Positions 50,433-60,473 are shown, counted from the stretch's first letter. The stretch is DNA of 64,000 bases from Streptococcus oricebi (GCF_017883985.1 NZ_PRDG01000002.1:248001-312000), one strand, 5' to 3'. A program made the numbers and translations. The notes: a model not told the origin generated them from the sequence alone.

Positions 50433-51392
50433 TTAGTTGCTAATCTCATTGAGTAAATCTTGGGCAGTGGTTGTGGGATTAACGCGGACGCGGTTGAGCG
50501 ACAGCAGGCCATCTGCCGCAGAGGCTAGACCATTATTGGTTGTCAGCCCCATTTTGTAGCCTAGATTTTGCGCGATTTGTAGGGTAGTATCCGTATAGCG
50601 ACCTGAAGGGTAGGCAACCGTTGTGGTGGTCTGTGAGAGGTTGCTATCTAGATATTGCTTGGAGACTTGTAGCTCGCTAGTTTGACTCTCTTCGCTTGAG
50701 GCTGACAGGTCGGGATGGTTGACGGTATGGTCTTCAAAGGACATGCCTTTTTCTTTCATCTCCTTGATTTGGTCCAGGGTCAGCATATCGGCACGACCAT
50801 TTTCGACAAAGCCAGTAATGACATTGTTGGTTGCCCGCATCTGATACTTTTCTAGGAGGGGAAAGGCTTGACTATAGAAATCTGCCAAGCTATCGTCAAA
50901 GGTCAGCCACACAACCTTGGACTTGTTTTCTGGTAGGACATTTTCGGTCAAAACCTTGTAGGCTTCTGCTGGTGTCAAGGTATAGTATCCCGCTTCTTTT
51001 AGAGCCTTAAGGTGGCTTTCAAAGGTTTGGGGAGAGACGATGAGACCGGCATTGGCAGCCTCGGAAGGATCCATTTCATGGATAGCGTGATACATGAGGA
51101 TAGGGATTTTCACAGGATTGTCCTGTTTGACCCACTTGATTTTCTCCTCTTCCTTGGTTTGATTTTTGGAATCGCTGGTTTGACTGGAGCTAGTAGTTGC
51201 GGTCTGGCTCTGGTTGACCGGGCTACTGCTTGCCAGAGTATTCTTGCTGGTTGAGGGGCTCCATTGTTTGATTAGGTAAAAGCCACTGATAACCAGGGCG
51301 ATTAGGAGTAAGACATTAACTAGAATAAGGCGATAGGTTCTTTTTTGTGCTTTGCGTCGGGCCAAGCGATTTCCTGTGTGCTTTGCGGACAT
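50433..51392 (-). CDS. Membrane-anchored polysaccharide deacetylase
   Basis: A 319-residue extracellular enzyme. A basic N-terminus and one membrane anchor (LILVNVLLLIALVISGFYLI, ~23-42) precede a Ser/Thr/Gln-rich linker (~45-85) and a NodB domain. The metal/catalytic motifs are VWLTFDDSLAD (TFDD) and EDHTVNHPDL (HTVNH, H-x3-H), with YPSGRYTDT as motif 3. The family removes acetyl groups from peptidoglycan or other cell-surface N-acetyl sugars. Two ATGs are in frame; GGAG lies inside the longer version, six bases before the ATG at 51392, so the shorter start is chosen. It is not the large PgdA of pneumococcus; the substrate is uncertain. Confidence 0.88.
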   Translation of the reverse strand: MSAKHTGNRLARRKAQKRTYRLILVNVLLLIALVISGFYLIKQWSPSTSKNTLASSSPVNQSQTATTSSSQTSDSKNQTKEEEKIKWVKQDNPVKIPILMYHAIHEMDPSEAANAGLIVSPQTFESHLKALKEAGYYTLTPAEAYKVLTENVLPENKSKVVWLTFDDSLADFYSQAFPLLEKYQMRATNNVITGFVENGRADMLTLDQIKEMKEKGMSFEDHTVNHPDLSASSEESQTSELQVSKQYLDSNLSQTTTTVAYPSGRYTDTTLQIAQNLGYKMGLTTNNGLASAADGLLSLNRVRVNPTTTAQDLLNEISN

Positions 51393-51409
51393 AAGATTCT
51401 CCATCTTTT

Positions 51410-51434
51410 TTTGATATGTTACAATTATATCAAA
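51410..51434. promoter_or_regulatory. Inverted repeat over the deacetylase promoter
   Basis: TTTGATAT (51410-51417) and ATATCAAA (51427-51434) are perfect arms, covering the minus-strand extended -10 TGA-TATAAT (51429-51424). A further TTTGATAT half-site is at 51470-51477 on the hom promoter. Confidence 0.5.
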
Positions 51435-51470
51435 TATCTAATCTGTTGGGTATGTATTTAGAATATTTTT

Positions 51471-51479
51471 TGATATAAT
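51471..51479 (+). promoter_or_regulatory. hom-thrB promoter
   Basis: Extended TGA-TATAAT (TATAAT 51474-51479), 39 bases before ATG 51518. No T-box leader fits in this space. Confidence 0.55.
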
Positions 51480-51517
51480 ATAGCTTGTATATAAGAAAAT
51501 TCGACAAGGAGCTCATC

Positions 51518-52804
51518 ATGTCTATTAAAATTGCTTTACTTGGTTTTGGGACGGTTGCTAGTGGTGTACCATTTTTACTAAAGGAAAATGATGAAAAGAT
51601 TAGCCTGGCTGCTCAGAATAAGATTGAGATTGCCAAGGTCTTGGTCAAGGACCAGGCTGAAAAAGAGAGACTGCTAGCAGCAGGAAATGACTTTAACTTT
51701 GTAACAGATATAGAGGATATTTTAGCAGATCCAGAAATCGCTATTGTAGTTGAACTGATGGGGCGTATCGAGCCAGCACGGACCTTTATTCGTCGGGCTT
51801 TGGAAGCTGGTAAGCATGTAGTAACGGCCAATAAGGACCTCCTTGCCGTTCATGGTAGCGAGCTCTTAGATTTGGCTCAAGAGAAAGGTTTGGCCCTCTA
51901 TTATGAAGCAGCAGTAGCGGGGGGAATCCCGATTTTGCGGACCTTGGTTAACTCTTTGGCTTCAGACAAGATTAGCCGGGTCTTGGGGGTTGTCAATGGT
52001 ACCTCTAACTTTATGATGACTAAAATGGTCGATGAAGCTTGGTCTTATGAGCAGGCCCTAGAAGAAGCTCAACGACTTGGTTTTGCTGAAAGTGACCCAA
52101 CCAATGATGTGGACGGGATTGATGCAGCCTACAAGATGGTGATTCTCAGCCAGTTTGCCTTTGGTATGGATGTCAAGTTTGAAGACGTGGCCCACAAGGG
52201 TATCCGAAAGATTACCCCAGAAGATGTTAAGGTAGCTCAAGAGCTGGGCTATGTCATCAAGCTAGTAGGCTCTATCGAAGAGACCCAGTCAGGGATTGTT
52301 GCTGAAGTAACTCCAACCTTCTTGCCGAAGTCCCATCCACTAGCTAGTGTCAATGGGGTCATGAATGCTGTCTTTGTCGAGTCAATCGGTATCGGCGAGT
52401 CAATGTACTATGGACCAGGAGCTGGACAAAAACCAACCGCTACCAGTGTCGTAGCTGATATTATTCGGATTGTCCGCCGCTTGAAGGACCAAACCGTTGG
52501 TAAGGCCTTTAATGAATATAAACGCCCAGTCCTACTGGCCCAACCAGAAGATATTCAAAGTAGCTATTATTTCTCAATTCTGACACCAGACCAAAAAGGT
52601 CAAGCCTTGAAGATTGCGGAAATCTTTAGCAAGGAAGATGTATCCTTTAAGCAAATCCTGCAACAGGAATCAGAAAACAAACAGGCCCGCTTGGTAATTA
52701 TCACCCACTCTATCAATAAGAATCAGTTTGAAAAAGTGACAGCTGCCCTCCAGTCAGTGGCTGATTTTGAGTTGTTGAACACCTTTAAAGTTTTAGGAGA
52801 ATAA
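51518..52804 (+). CDS. hom: Homoserine dehydrogenase
   Basis: A 428-residue NAD(P)H-dependent enzyme that makes homoserine from aspartate semialdehyde for threonine and methionine synthesis. The Rossmann loop is [54 protein letters not shown] and [13 protein letters not shown] (catalytic region), plus [25 protein letters not shown] are canonical. The C-terminal ~90 residues form an ACT regulatory domain ([21 protein letters not shown]). ATG 51518 follows AAGGAG. thrB starts one base after the stop. Confidence 0.96.
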   Translation: MSIKIALLGFGTVASGVPFLLKENDEKISLAAQNKIEIAKVLVKDQAEKERLLAAGNDFNFVTDIEDILADPEIAIVVELMGRIEPARTFIRRALEAGKHVVTANKDLLAVHGSELLDLAQEKGLALYYEAAVAGGIPILRTLVNSLASDKISRVLGVVNGTSNFMMTKMVDEAWSYEQALEEAQRLGFAESDPTNDVDGIDAAYKMVILSQFAFGMDVKFEDVAHKGIRKITPEDVKVAQELGYVIKLVGSIEETQSGIVAEVTPTFLPKSHPLASVNGVMNAVFVESIGIGESMYYGPGAGQKPTATSVVADIIRIVRRLKDQTVGKAFNEYKRPVLLAQPEDIQSSYYFSILTPDQKGQALKIAEIFSKEDVSFKQILQQESENKQARLVIITHSINKNQFEKVTAALQSVADFELLNTFKVLGE

Positions 52805-52805
52805 G

Positions 52806-53672
52806 ATGAAGATTATTGTACCAGCAACCAGTGCCAATATTGGACCAGGTTTTGACTCGGTAGGGGTAGCTGTTTCAAAATATTTGACTATTGAAGTTTT
52901 GGAAGAAAGGGAGGCTTGGCTGATTGAGCATGATTTAAATCCCAGAATCCCCAAGGACAAGCGTAATCTCCTTATCAAGGTGGCCCTCCAAATCGCTCCC
53001 GATTTAAAGCCCCACCGGCTCAAGATGACCAGTGATATTCCTCTGGCTAGGGGGCTGGGCTCTTCCAGCTCGGTTATCGTGGCTGGAATTGAGCTGGCCA
53101 ATCAGCTGGCCCAACTAAATCTGACTAAGGAGGAGAAGCTCCGAATTGCCACCAAGAGCGAGGGCCATCCCGACAACGTAGCACCAGCTATTTTTGGTGG
53201 CCTAGTTGTCTCTAGTTACGTTCGGGGACGGGTATCAGCGGTTGAGGCTGATTTTCCTCAAGCTAGCTTTATCGCCTTTATCCCCCGTTATGAGCTGAAA
53301 ACCCGGGATAGCCGGGGGGTTCTGCCCTTTAAGTTCTCCTATAAGGAGGCTGTTGCTGCCAGCTCTATTGCCAATGTTGCCATTGCTGCCCTTCTAAAAG
53401 GGGATATGGAGACGGCAGGTCGGGCGATTGAGTCTGACCTCTTTCATGAACGTTTCCGTCAAAAACTAGTCCGGGAATTTCCGGCCATTAAAAAAATTGC
53501 CCGCAAAAACGGAGCCTATGCCACCTATTTATCCGGAGCCGGCCCAACCGTAATGGTGCTAGCTCCGACAAATAAGGCTCAAGCAATCCAAAGTCGACTA
53601 GAAAAAGCCCATTTTAAGGGAGAAATTTTTGAACTAAGCGTTGACCGCCAAGGGGTCAGAGTAGAAGAGTAG
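52806..53672 (+). CDS. thrB: Homoserine kinase
   Basis: A 288-residue GHMP kinase that phosphorylates homoserine in threonine synthesis. [23 protein letters not shown] is the family opening, the ATP loop is [19 protein letters not shown] (~80-98), and the C-terminal motif is [19 protein letters not shown]. It is separated from hom by one base, so it is co-translated; a compact terminator follows. Confidence 0.96.
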   Translation: MKIIVPATSANIGPGFDSVGVAVSKYLTIEVLEEREAWLIEHDLNPRIPKDKRNLLIKVALQIAPDLKPHRLKMTSDIPLARGLGSSSSVIVAGIELANQLAQLNLTKEEKLRIATKSEGHPDNVAPAIFGGLVVSSYVRGRVSAVEADFPQASFIAFIPRYELKTRDSRGVLPFKFSYKEAVAASSIANVAIAALLKGDMETAGRAIESDLFHERFRQKLVREFPAIKKIARKNGAYATYLSGAGPTVMVLAPTNKAQAIQSRLEKAHFKGEIFELSVDRQGVRVEE

Positions 53673-53698
53673 AAGATTGGAAGATTCCAATCTTTTTT
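53673..53698 (+). terminator. hom-thrB terminator
   Basis: AAGATTGGA (53673-53681), loop AGAT, TCCAATCTT (53686-53694), then TTTT. Confidence 0.9.
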
Positions 53699-53751
53699 AT
53701 TAGTGGGGAGCTGATAGGGAGAGAGCTAAGTTTGCAGGCTAATTCCTTGAA

Positions 53752-54326
53752 ATGAAATTGAAAAATCTTATGAAAATATTTACTAGACTGAAAAAATCCA
53801 AGACAATTATAAGAGCCTTGCTGGTGTCTCTTGTTTTAGGGCTTTCTATTTTTGTTTTAATCAGTATAATTACGCTTCTTTCAAGCGTTCCTATGAGCAT
53901 GGTACGGTTTATGAGCAACTAGTAGCTATCACAGGATATGAGAAGTTAATAGGCGCTAAGCAGTATGTTCCCGCCCTAAGAAAGGCCGGCTATGAAATTG
54001 ACGATTATAATCTTAAAATGACCGACTGGGTGACTAGTCTGACTACTAAAAAAAGAAACTTAAAGCTTATTCCAGCATCAGATGGTATTGAAGTTCATTT
54101 TAATTATAGCCAAGGAGATCGTACAATAAGCGTTTATCAATTTCTGTTGAGAGACATGACATTAAGAAGGAAAGGGATATATGATACAGTTGATAGTTCT
54201 CATCGCGATACCCGTATCGAAATAAGTCCCGAAGAAGAAAAAGAAATTACCAAAGTCGCTGTCCAAGAAATTAAGGATATGCTAAAGGATATTTATGATT
54301 CCATGTATCCCAAGGAAAGTCGCTAA
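53752..54326 (+). pseudogene. Frameshifted membrane-anchored protein of unknown function
   Basis: The first frame (53752-53922) reads MKLKNLMKIFTRLKKSKTIIRALLV followed by a hydrophobic helix (SLVLGLSIFVLISIITLL) and then stops. A second frame is open from before 53880 to 54326 without an initial ATG near its start (FKRSYEHGTVYEQLVAITGYEKLIGAK..., ending YDSMYPKESR). Joined by a one-base shift near 53875-53885 the two would make a ~190-residue single-pass protein with a soluble charged C-terminal domain. No family is recognised and no good ribosome site precedes 53752. It is either a pseudogene or a real gene with a sequencing error; the 54018 ATG alone would give a 102-residue fragment. Confidence 0.55.
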
Positions 54327-54401
54327 AGAAGAATAGCTTAGACTCTTTAATTCTTGTCATTGGGTTCAAAGAAAAGCGGTCTATATTTTTGTCCTGACTT
54401 A

Positions 54402-54410
54402 TGCTATAAT
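54402..54410 (+). promoter_or_regulatory. Extended -10 promoter
   Basis: TGC-TATAAT (TATAAT 54405-54410), 26 bases before ATG 54437; AAAGGAGG is the ribosome site. Confidence 0.6.
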
Positions 54411-54436
54411 ATAGCTAGAAAAAGGAGGAAGCATAG

Positions 54437-55372
54437 ATGGATAATATGGAAGTCAGAGCTCTGGCTGAAAGACTAGGCCTAAGGTTTGATGAGGAGCTTG
54501 GTTTAATTTTTGGTCAGAAGGAAGGCTATAATCTTTATATCACTGAAGCTAGTCAGCAAAATCAGTACAGCATTTATTTTTCGGTAAGTCTGGCCGAGGG
54601 GCTAGATGGCAAGGAAGTTTTAAGGGACTGGAAGGACCAAGCCAAGAGCTTGCTCCGAGTCGATGCTAATCGCTATAAGATTACCTGCCTAGTCAAAAAT
54701 GCCATGACCAAAAATAAGGCGGCAAACTATTTAGAGGAGGCCCTAGAAGCCAGCCTAAACTTCTTGACTGAACGGGGCTTTGTCAATGTTTGCGAGCAGA
54801 GTGGTGAGCAAGGTCAGATTGATGTCTACCAGGTGGGCAACCAGGCTTTAATCCTCTCCCCAGCCAGTTTTCAGAGCCTAGCTGCTTCGCATTCTCTGGA
54901 TAATCAAGAATACGATAACCAGTCAGAACATATGGTGGCAGGGATAGTTGGAGCCTTTTTGGGTAGTCTTATCGGCTTGATTGTCATTCTCCTAGTTGCT
55001 CAGATGGGCTATGTTTCTGTTGCGGGTGGCATTGTTATGGGAGTTTGTACGATTAAGGGCTATGAACTGCTAGGTAAGAAAGTGAGCAAGAAGGGGCTGG
55101 TCATCAGTATCCTCTTGATGATTGTAATGACCTTTGTGGCCCAGCAGTTGGATTCGGCCATGGAGCTTTTAAAGGCCAATAAACTAGGGTTTGAATATCT
55201 AGGCGAAGGCTTCCAGTATGTGAATCAGGCTGTCTTTACCAATACTGATGTTCCGGGTCAATACTGGTTCAATCTTGCCTTGCTCTATCTCTTTACAGCT
55301 GTGGGAGCCTTTTATATGGTTCGTAATACCTTATTCAACCAAAGTCAACGCTACGTTACCAGAAAATTATAA
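54437..55372 (+). CDS. Streptococcal membrane protein of unknown function
   Basis: A 311-residue protein. The N-terminal ~165 residues are soluble and mixed alpha/beta (VRALAERLGLRFDEELGLIFGQKEGYNLYITEA ... VNVCEQSGEQGQIDVYQVGNQALIL). Four membrane helices follow at about residues 173-195, 197-215, 224-240 and 278-296, with a loop between the third and fourth (LDSAMELLKANKLGFEYLGEGFQYVNQ). No catalytic motif is seen and I cannot name the family. It has its own promoter and terminator and lies upstream of murB. Confidence 0.7.
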   Translation: MDNMEVRALAERLGLRFDEELGLIFGQKEGYNLYITEASQQNQYSIYFSVSLAEGLDGKEVLRDWKDQAKSLLRVDANRYKITCLVKNAMTKNKAANYLEEALEASLNFLTERGFVNVCEQSGEQGQIDVYQVGNQALILSPASFQSLAASHSLDNQEYDNQSEHMVAGIVGAFLGSLIGLIVILLVAQMGYVSVAGGIVMGVCTIKGYELLGKKVSKKGLVISILLMIVMTFVAQQLDSAMELLKANKLGFEYLGEGFQYVNQAVFTNTDVPGQYWFNLALLYLFTAVGAFYMVRNTLFNQSQRYVTRKL

Positions 55373-55384
55373 AAAGATTAAAAG

Positions 55385-55405
55385 CTGACCTCGGTCAGTT
55401 TTTTT
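55385..55405 (+). terminator. Terminator before murB
   Basis: CTGAC-ctcg-GTCAG (55385-55398), then T7. Confidence 0.75.
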
Positions 55406-55436
55406 GCTCATTTCTATCGTCATTGTCTCATAAATT

Positions 55437-55445
55437 TGGTATAAT
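55437..55445 (+). promoter_or_regulatory. murB extended -10 promoter
   Basis: TGG-TATAAT (TATAAT 55440-55445), 35 bases before ATG 55481, no clear -35. Confidence 0.6.
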
Positions 55446-55480
55446 AAGGAGTGACTTTTGTAAAAAAAGAAAGAGAATAA

Positions 55481-56392
55481 ATGACTAATCTTGATTTATT
55501 AAAAACAGAGCTTGAGGGCCTTGATATTCGTTTTGATGAGCCCTTGAAAAAATACACCTATACCAAGGTGGGCGGGCCGGCTGATTATCTGGTTTTTCCC
55601 AGAAATCGCTTTGAATTGGTTCGGGTAGTCAAATTTGCTAATGCTCAAGGGATTCCCTGGTTGGTCTTGGGTAATGCCAGCAATTTGATTGTTCGTGATG
55701 GGGGGATTCGCGGTTTTGTCATTATGTTTGATAAGCTGAGTTCCATTACCATCAATGGTTATACCTTGGAGGCCGAGGCTGGTGCCAATCTGATTGAGAC
55801 CACCCATCTGGCTCACTACCATAGCCTGACTGGTTTTGAGTTTGCTTGTGGGATTCCTGGAAGTGTCGGCGGTGCAGTCTTTATGAATGCAGGAGCCTAT
55901 GGTGGCGAAATTGCCCATATCCTGCTTTCTTGTAAGGTCTTGACGCCTTCAGGAGAGATTAAGACCCTCAGTGCAGAGCAGATGAAATTTGGCTATCGGC
56001 ATTCGGTCCTGCAGGAGTCGGGCCAAGTCGTCATATCGGCTAAGTTTGCCCTAGCTCCTGGTAACTATACGGCTATTGGTCAGGAAATGCAACGTCTGAC
56101 CCACCTGCGCCAGTTAAAGCAACCCCTGGAATACCCGAGTTGTGGCTCGGTCTTTAAAAGACCGCATGGTCATTTTGCTGGCCAGCTGATTTCAGAAGCT
56201 AAGCTCAAGGGCCACCGTATCGGTGGAGTAGAGGTTTCTCAAAAGCACGCTGGTTTTATGGTTAATGTGGCAGAGGGGAGCGCCAAGGACTATGAGGACC
56301 TGATTGCCCATGTGATTGACAAGGTAGCTGAAAATTCTGGTGTCCGCTTGGAACCTGAGGTCAGAATTATCGGAGACCCAGCCCTAGATTAA
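55481..56392 (+). CDS. murB: UDP-N-acetylenolpyruvoylglucosamine reductase
   Basis: A 303-residue FAD enzyme that makes UDP-MurNAc in peptidoglycan synthesis. [19 protein letters not shown] and [23 protein letters not shown] form the FAD domain; [23 protein letters not shown] is the signature; YRHSVLQ and [12 protein letters not shown] carry the substrate arginine and catalytic serine region (type II MurB). In pneumococcus murB is followed by potABCD as here, but a strong terminator separates them in this sequence. Confidence 0.96.
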   Translation: MTNLDLLKTELEGLDIRFDEPLKKYTYTKVGGPADYLVFPRNRFELVRVVKFANAQGIPWLVLGNASNLIVRDGGIRGFVIMFDKLSSITINGYTLEAEAGANLIETTHLAHYHSLTGFEFACGIPGSVGGAVFMNAGAYGGEIAHILLSCKVLTPSGEIKTLSAEQMKFGYRHSVLQESGQVVISAKFALAPGNYTAIGQEMQRLTHLRQLKQPLEYPSCGSVFKRPHGHFAGQLISEAKLKGHRIGGVEVSQKHAGFMVNVAEGSAKDYEDLIAHVIDKVAENSGVRLEPEVRIIGDPALD

Positions 56393-56412
56393 GAACTGCT
56401 TTTTATCAGAGT

Positions 56413-56451
56413 GAGGCTGCCTGAGTCCTTAGGGGCAGGCAGCTTCTTTTT
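56413..56451 (+). terminator. murB terminator
   Basis: GAGGCTGCCTG (56413-56423) pairs with CAGGCAGCTTC (56436-56446) with one G-T, followed by T5. Confidence 0.85.
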
Positions 56452-56456
56452 GGGAT

Positions 56457-56531
56457 TGGGATAGAAGTCAGCCCTGAACAGGCCCAGGTAAAGGCTCAAA
56501 AGCTAGCTACCTGCTAGCAACTTTTATCCCA
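56457..56531 (+). promoter_or_regulatory. Branched hairpin in front of potA
   Basis: The outer arms TGGGATAGAAGT (56457-56468) and ACTTTTATCCCA (56520-56531) form 12 pairs, one a G-U wobble. An inner CAGGTA (56485-56490) pairs with TACCTG (56508-56513). No promoter consensus is obvious here. It may be a regulatory RNA leader or a small palindromic repeat of the kind scattered in streptococcal genomes. Confidence 0.5.
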
Positions 56532-56593
56532 GTCACAAGAGACTTTGATTTTGCCAGACTATCTGCTGAAAATAAAGAAGGAATTTATGAAAA

Positions 56594-57751
56594 TTGAAAA
56601 AGCCAATCATCGAATTCAAGAATGTTTCCAAGGTTTTTGAGGACAACAATACAACAGTCCTCAGAGATATCAATTTTGAGCTGGAAGAAGGGAAATTCTA
56701 TACCCTTTTAGGAGCCTCCGGTTCTGGTAAATCAACCATTCTCAATATCATCGCTGGTCTCTTAGATCCTTCCAGCGGTGATGTTTATTTGGACGGGGTC
56801 AGAATCAACGACATTCCTATCAATAAAAGGGATGTCCATACCGTCTTTCAATCCTACGCGCTCTTTCCCCACATGAATGTCTTTGAAAATGTAGCCTTTC
56901 CCCTGCGTTTAAAAAAGACTGATAAAAAGGAAATCAAGGAGCGGGTAGCCCAAGTCCTAAAAATGGTCCGCCTGGACGGCTATGAAAATCGCTCCATTCG
57001 GAAATTGTCTGGTGGCCAAAGACAGCGGGTGGCCATTGCCAGAGCCATTGTCAACCAACCTCGGCTGGTCCTTTTAGATGAACCCTTGTCGGCCCTGGAC
57101 TTGAAATTGCGGACAGACATGCAGTATGAACTGCGGGAATTACAGCAAAGACTGGGCATTACCTTTGTCTTTGTCACCCACGATCAGGAAGAGGCCCTGG
57201 CTATGAGTGACTGGATTTTCGTGATGAATGAGGGGGAAATCGTTCAGTCAGGAAGTCCTGTTGATATTTACGACGAACCCATCAATCACTTTGTAGCCAC
57301 CTTTATCGGTGAGTCCAACATTATTGCTGGGCGGATGATTGAGGACTACCTGGTCGAATTTAATGGCAAGCGCTTTGAGGCAGTGGATGGGGGGATGAGA
57401 CCCAATGAGGCTGTTGAAGTAGTTATCCGGCCGGAGGACCTAAGAATTACCCTGCCAGAGGAGGGCAAGCTCCAAGTTAAGGTAGACACCCAGCTCTTTC
57501 GGGGGGTCCACTATGAAATTATCGCCTACGATGAACTAGGCAATGAATGGATGATTCACTCCACCCGCAAGGCTATTGTCGGGGAAATTATCGGGCTCCA
57601 ATTTGAGCCAGAGGACATTCACATCATGCGGCTCAATGAGACGGAAGAAGAGTTCGATGCTCGGATTGAAGAATATGTGGAAATTGAAGAGCAGGAGGCC
57701 GGTCTGATTAACGCCATTGAGGAGGAAAGAGATGAAGAAAACAAACTCTAG
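56594..57751 (+). CDS. potA: Spermidine/putrescine ABC transporter ATP-binding protein
   Basis: A 385-residue ATPase: Walker [20 protein letters not shown]-loop [17 protein letters not shown], signature [15 protein letters not shown], Walker [17 protein letters not shown], switch [14 protein letters not shown]; a C-terminal TOBE-type regulatory domain ends [21 protein letters not shown]. Start TTG 56594 gives [16 protein letters not shown], which matches the pneumococcal protein; the ATG at 56587 is in another frame. It overlaps potB by 20 bases. Confidence 0.96.
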   Translation: MKKPIIEFKNVSKVFEDNNTTVLRDINFELEEGKFYTLLGASGSGKSTILNIIAGLLDPSSGDVYLDGVRINDIPINKRDVHTVFQSYALFPHMNVFENVAFPLRLKKTDKKEIKERVAQVLKMVRLDGYENRSIRKLSGGQRQRVAIARAIVNQPRLVLLDEPLSALDLKLRTDMQYELRELQQRLGITFVFVTHDQEEALAMSDWIFVMNEGEIVQSGSPVDIYDEPINHFVATFIGESNIIAGRMIEDYLVEFNGKRFEAVDGGMRPNEAVEVVIRPEDLRITLPEEGKLQVKVDTQLFRGVHYEIIAYDELGNEWMIHSTRKAIVGEIIGLQFEPEDIHIMRLNETEEEFDARIEEYVEIEEQEAGLINAIEEERDEENKL

Positions 57752-58538
57752 TCTATTTGCCCTCCCTTACTTTCTCTGGGTCCTGCTCTTTGTCTTGGTA
57801 CCCGTTGCCCTGATTATCGTTCGTTCTTTTTTCAATTTAGAAGGACAATTTACTCTGGACAACTATCGGACCTTTTTTGGAGCGCCCAACTGGACCTATC
57901 TGAAAATGAGTTTTAATTCCATCTTATACGCTGGGATTATTACCCTAGTTACCCTTTTGATTAGCTATCCGACAGCTTTTTTCCTGACCCAGCTCAAACA
58001 CCGCCAACTCTGGCTTATGTTGATTATCCTACCAACCTGGGTCAATCTGCTGCTTAAGGCCTATGCCTTTATCGGGATTTTCGGTCAACAAGGCTCAATC
58101 AATCAATTTCTGTCCTTTATGGGCCTGGGTCCCAAGCAGATTTTATTTACGGACTTTTCCTTTATTTTTGTGGCTTCCTATATCGAGCTGCCCTTTATGA
58201 TTTTGCCGATTTTTAATGTCCTGGATGACTTGGATAAAAATCTCATCAATGCCAGCTTTGACTTGGGAGCGACCCGCTGGGAGACCTTCCGTCGGGTTAT
58301 CTTTCCCTTGTCCATGAATGGGGTCAGAAGTGGGATTCAATCCGTCTTTATCCCCAGTCTCAGTCTCTTTATGCTGACTCGCCTGATTGGTGGAAATCGG
58401 GTGATTACCCTAGGGACAGCCATTGAGCAGCACTTTTTGACGACTGAAAATTGGGGTATGGGTTCAACCATTGGCCTAGTCTTGATTGTGGCCATGCTCT
58501 TGACCATGTGGATTACTAAAGAGAGGAGAGAGCGATGA
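57732..58538 (+). CDS. potB: Spermidine/putrescine ABC transporter permease PotB
   Basis: A 268-residue permease with six helices. [24 protein letters not shown] opens the protein; the coupling loop is [32 protein letters not shown] 57732 follows GGAGGAAAG inside the end of potA. It overlaps potC by four bases (ATGA). Confidence 0.95.
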   Translation: MKKTNSSLFALPYFLWVLLFVLVPVALIIVRSFFNLEGQFTLDNYRTFFGAPNWTYLKMSFNSILYAGIITLVTLLISYPTAFFLTQLKHRQLWLMLIILPTWVNLLLKAYAFIGIFGQQGSINQFLSFMGLGPKQILFTDFSFIFVASYIELPFMILPIFNVLDDLDKNLINASFDLGATRWETFRRVIFPLSMNGVRSGIQSVFIPSLSLFMLTRLIGGNRVITLGTAIEQHFLTTENWGMGSTIGLVLIVAMLLTMWITKERRER

Positions 58539-59305
58539 AAAAATTAGCGACGGGCTATCTCAGCCTGGTCTTTCTACTCCTTTATCTACCTATTTTCTAT
58601 CTGATTGCCTATGCCTTTAATGCTGGCGACGATATGAATCGGTTTACAGGCTTTAGTTGGACCCATTTTCAAAATCTCTTTGGCGACAGTCGCCTGATGC
58701 TGATTTTGACTCAGACCTTCTTTTTGGCCTTTTTATCCTCTTTGTTGGCCACCTTGATTGGGACCTTTGGGGCCATTTATATCTATCAGGCGAAAAAGAG
58801 AAGGCAGGCAAGCCTTTTGGCCTTAAACAATATCCTCATGGTAGCTCCGGATGTCATGATTGGGGCTAGCTTTCTGATTCTCTTTACCCTGATTGGCTTT
58901 CAGTTGGGCTTTGTTTCAGTCTTAGCCAGTCATGTGGCCTTCTCTATTCCGATTGTGGTTTTGATGATTTTGCCTCGTCTGCAGGAGATGAATGATGATA
59001 TGATTAAGGCAGCCTATGATTTGGGGGCCAGTCAGTTTCAGATGCTCAAGGAGATTATGCTTCCTTATCTGACACCGGCTATTATTGCGGGTTATTTCAT
59101 GGCCTTTACCTACTCTTTGGATGACTTTGCCGTAACCTTCTTTGTGACCGGTAATGGCTTTTCAACCTTGTCAGTTGAGATTTACTCTCGGGCTCGTCAG
59201 GGGATTTCTCTGGAAATCAACGCCTTGTCCGCCCTGGTCTTTCTCTTTAGCATTGTTTTGGTCATTGGTTATTACTTTATTTCACGTGAAAAGGAGACAG
59301 AATGA
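58535..59305 (+). CDS. potC: Spermidine/putrescine ABC transporter permease PotC
   Basis: A 256-residue permease with six helices. LVFLLLYLPIFYLIAYAFNAG opens the protein; the coupling loop is KAAYDLGASQFQMLKEIMLPYLTPAIIAG, followed by YSLDDFAVTFFVTGNGFSTL. Its start overlaps the potB stop and its stop overlaps potD, both by four bases, so the four proteins are translationally coupled. Confidence 0.95.
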   Translation: MKKLATGYLSLVFLLLYLPIFYLIAYAFNAGDDMNRFTGFSWTHFQNLFGDSRLMLILTQTFFLAFLSSLLATLIGTFGAIYIYQAKKRRQASLLALNNILMVAPDVMIGASFLILFTLIGFQLGFVSVLASHVAFSIPIVVLMILPRLQEMNDDMIKAAYDLGASQFQMLKEIMLPYLTPAIIAGYFMAFTYSLDDFAVTFFVTGNGFSTLSVEIYSRARQGISLEINALSALVFLFSIVLVIGYYFISREKETE

Positions 59306-60372
59306 AAAAGCTTTATTCCTTTTTAATGGGTATCTTGGGAATTATCCTAGCCCTCTGGCTCCTCTCTCTTCACTTAGAGTCTAAGAGTAATAGCAATGCC
59401 AGTAATAAACTAGTAATTTTTAACTGGGGGGATTATATCGATCCGGAGCTGTTAAAGGACTTTACCAAGGAGACAGGCATTCAGGTCCAGTATGAGACCT
59501 TTGACTCCAACGAATCCATGTACACCAAAATCAAGCAGGGAGGCACAACCTACGATATTGCCATTCCTAGTGAGTATATGATTTCCAAGATGATGTCTGA
59601 GAAGCTCTTGGTTCCACTGGATAGCTCAAAAATTAAGGGGCTAGAAAATATCGGGTCCGACTTCTTGGACCAGCCCTTTGATCCCAAGAACCGCTATTCC
59701 GTTCCCTATTTCTGGGGGACCCTAGGCATCATCTACAATAGTGAGCTGGTCAAGGAAGCACCCGAGCATTGGGAGGATCTCTGGCGGTCTGACTATAAAA
59801 ATGAGATTATGCTGATTGATGGGGCGCGTGAGGTCATGGGACTGGGGCTTAATTCCCTGGGATATAGTCTCAACTCCAAAAATGAGCAAGAACTCCAAGA
59901 AACGGTCGATAAGCTCTACAGCCTAACCCCCAACATCAAGGCTATTGTGGCTGATGAGATGAAGGGCTATATGATTCAAAATAATGCAGCTATCGGGGTC
60001 AGCTTTTCTGGAGAGGCCAGACAGATGCTGGATAAGAATGATAAATTGCGCTATGTGGTACCACCTGAGGCTAGCAATCTTTGGTTTGACAATATCGTCA
60101 TTCCCAAGACCGTAAAAAATAAGGAAGCTGCCTACCAGTTTATCAACTTCATGCTAAGACCTGAAAATGCCTATAAGAACGCCCTTTATGTCGGCTATTC
60201 AACACCAAACTTGCCAGCCAAGGCCATGCTACCCAAGGAGATTCAAGAGGACGAAGCCTTTTATCCCAAGGAAGAAACCATGAAACGCCTAGAAGTTTAT
60301 CAATCCCTAGGCTCTAAATGGTTGGGTATCTATAATGACCTCTATCTCCAATTTAAGATGTATCGGAAGTAG
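59302..60372 (+). CDS. potD: Spermidine/putrescine-binding protein PotD
   Basis: A 356-residue extracellular binding protein. KLVIFNWGDYIDPELLKDFTKETGIQVQYETFDSNESMYTK is the family start; the polyamine-site blocks YDIAIPSEYMI, VPYFWGTLGI, DGAREVMGLGL and ASNLWFDNIVIP are present. The N-terminal hydrophobic segment ([17 protein letters not shown]) has no lipobox cysteine, so it is held by an uncleaved anchor or released; I recall the same in pneumococcal PotD. A perfect terminator follows at 60474. Confidence 0.95.
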   Translation: MKKLYSFLMGILGIILALWLLSLHLESKSNSNASNKLVIFNWGDYIDPELLKDFTKETGIQVQYETFDSNESMYTKIKQGGTTYDIAIPSEYMISKMMSEKLLVPLDSSKIKGLENIGSDFLDQPFDPKNRYSVPYFWGTLGIIYNSELVKEAPEHWEDLWRSDYKNEIMLIDGAREVMGLGLNSLGYSLNSKNEQELQETVDKLYSLTPNIKAIVADEMKGYMIQNNAAIGVSFSGEARQMLDKNDKLRYVVPPEASNLWFDNIVIPKTVKNKEAAYQFINFMLRPENAYKNALYVGYSTPNLPAKAMLPKEIQEDEAFYPKEETMKRLEVYQSLGSKWLGIYNDLYLQFKMYRK

Positions 60373-60473
60373 TTTTGAGCGGCTGGACCATTTGCTTAGC
60401 TTGTCAAAGTGGTCTTTTAGTTCTATCAAAAGGTCTAGACTGGCCTGAAAAGCACCTTTCTTTAGAAGATAAA

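Noticed and set aside
51435-51517. T-box or amino-acid riboswitch before hom
   Set aside because: Only 38 bases separate the -10 from the start codon; no T-box sequence is present.
56587-56589. ATG just upstream of potA as its start
   Set aside because: It is out of frame with potA; the TTG at 56594 gives the conserved [14 protein letters not shown] start.
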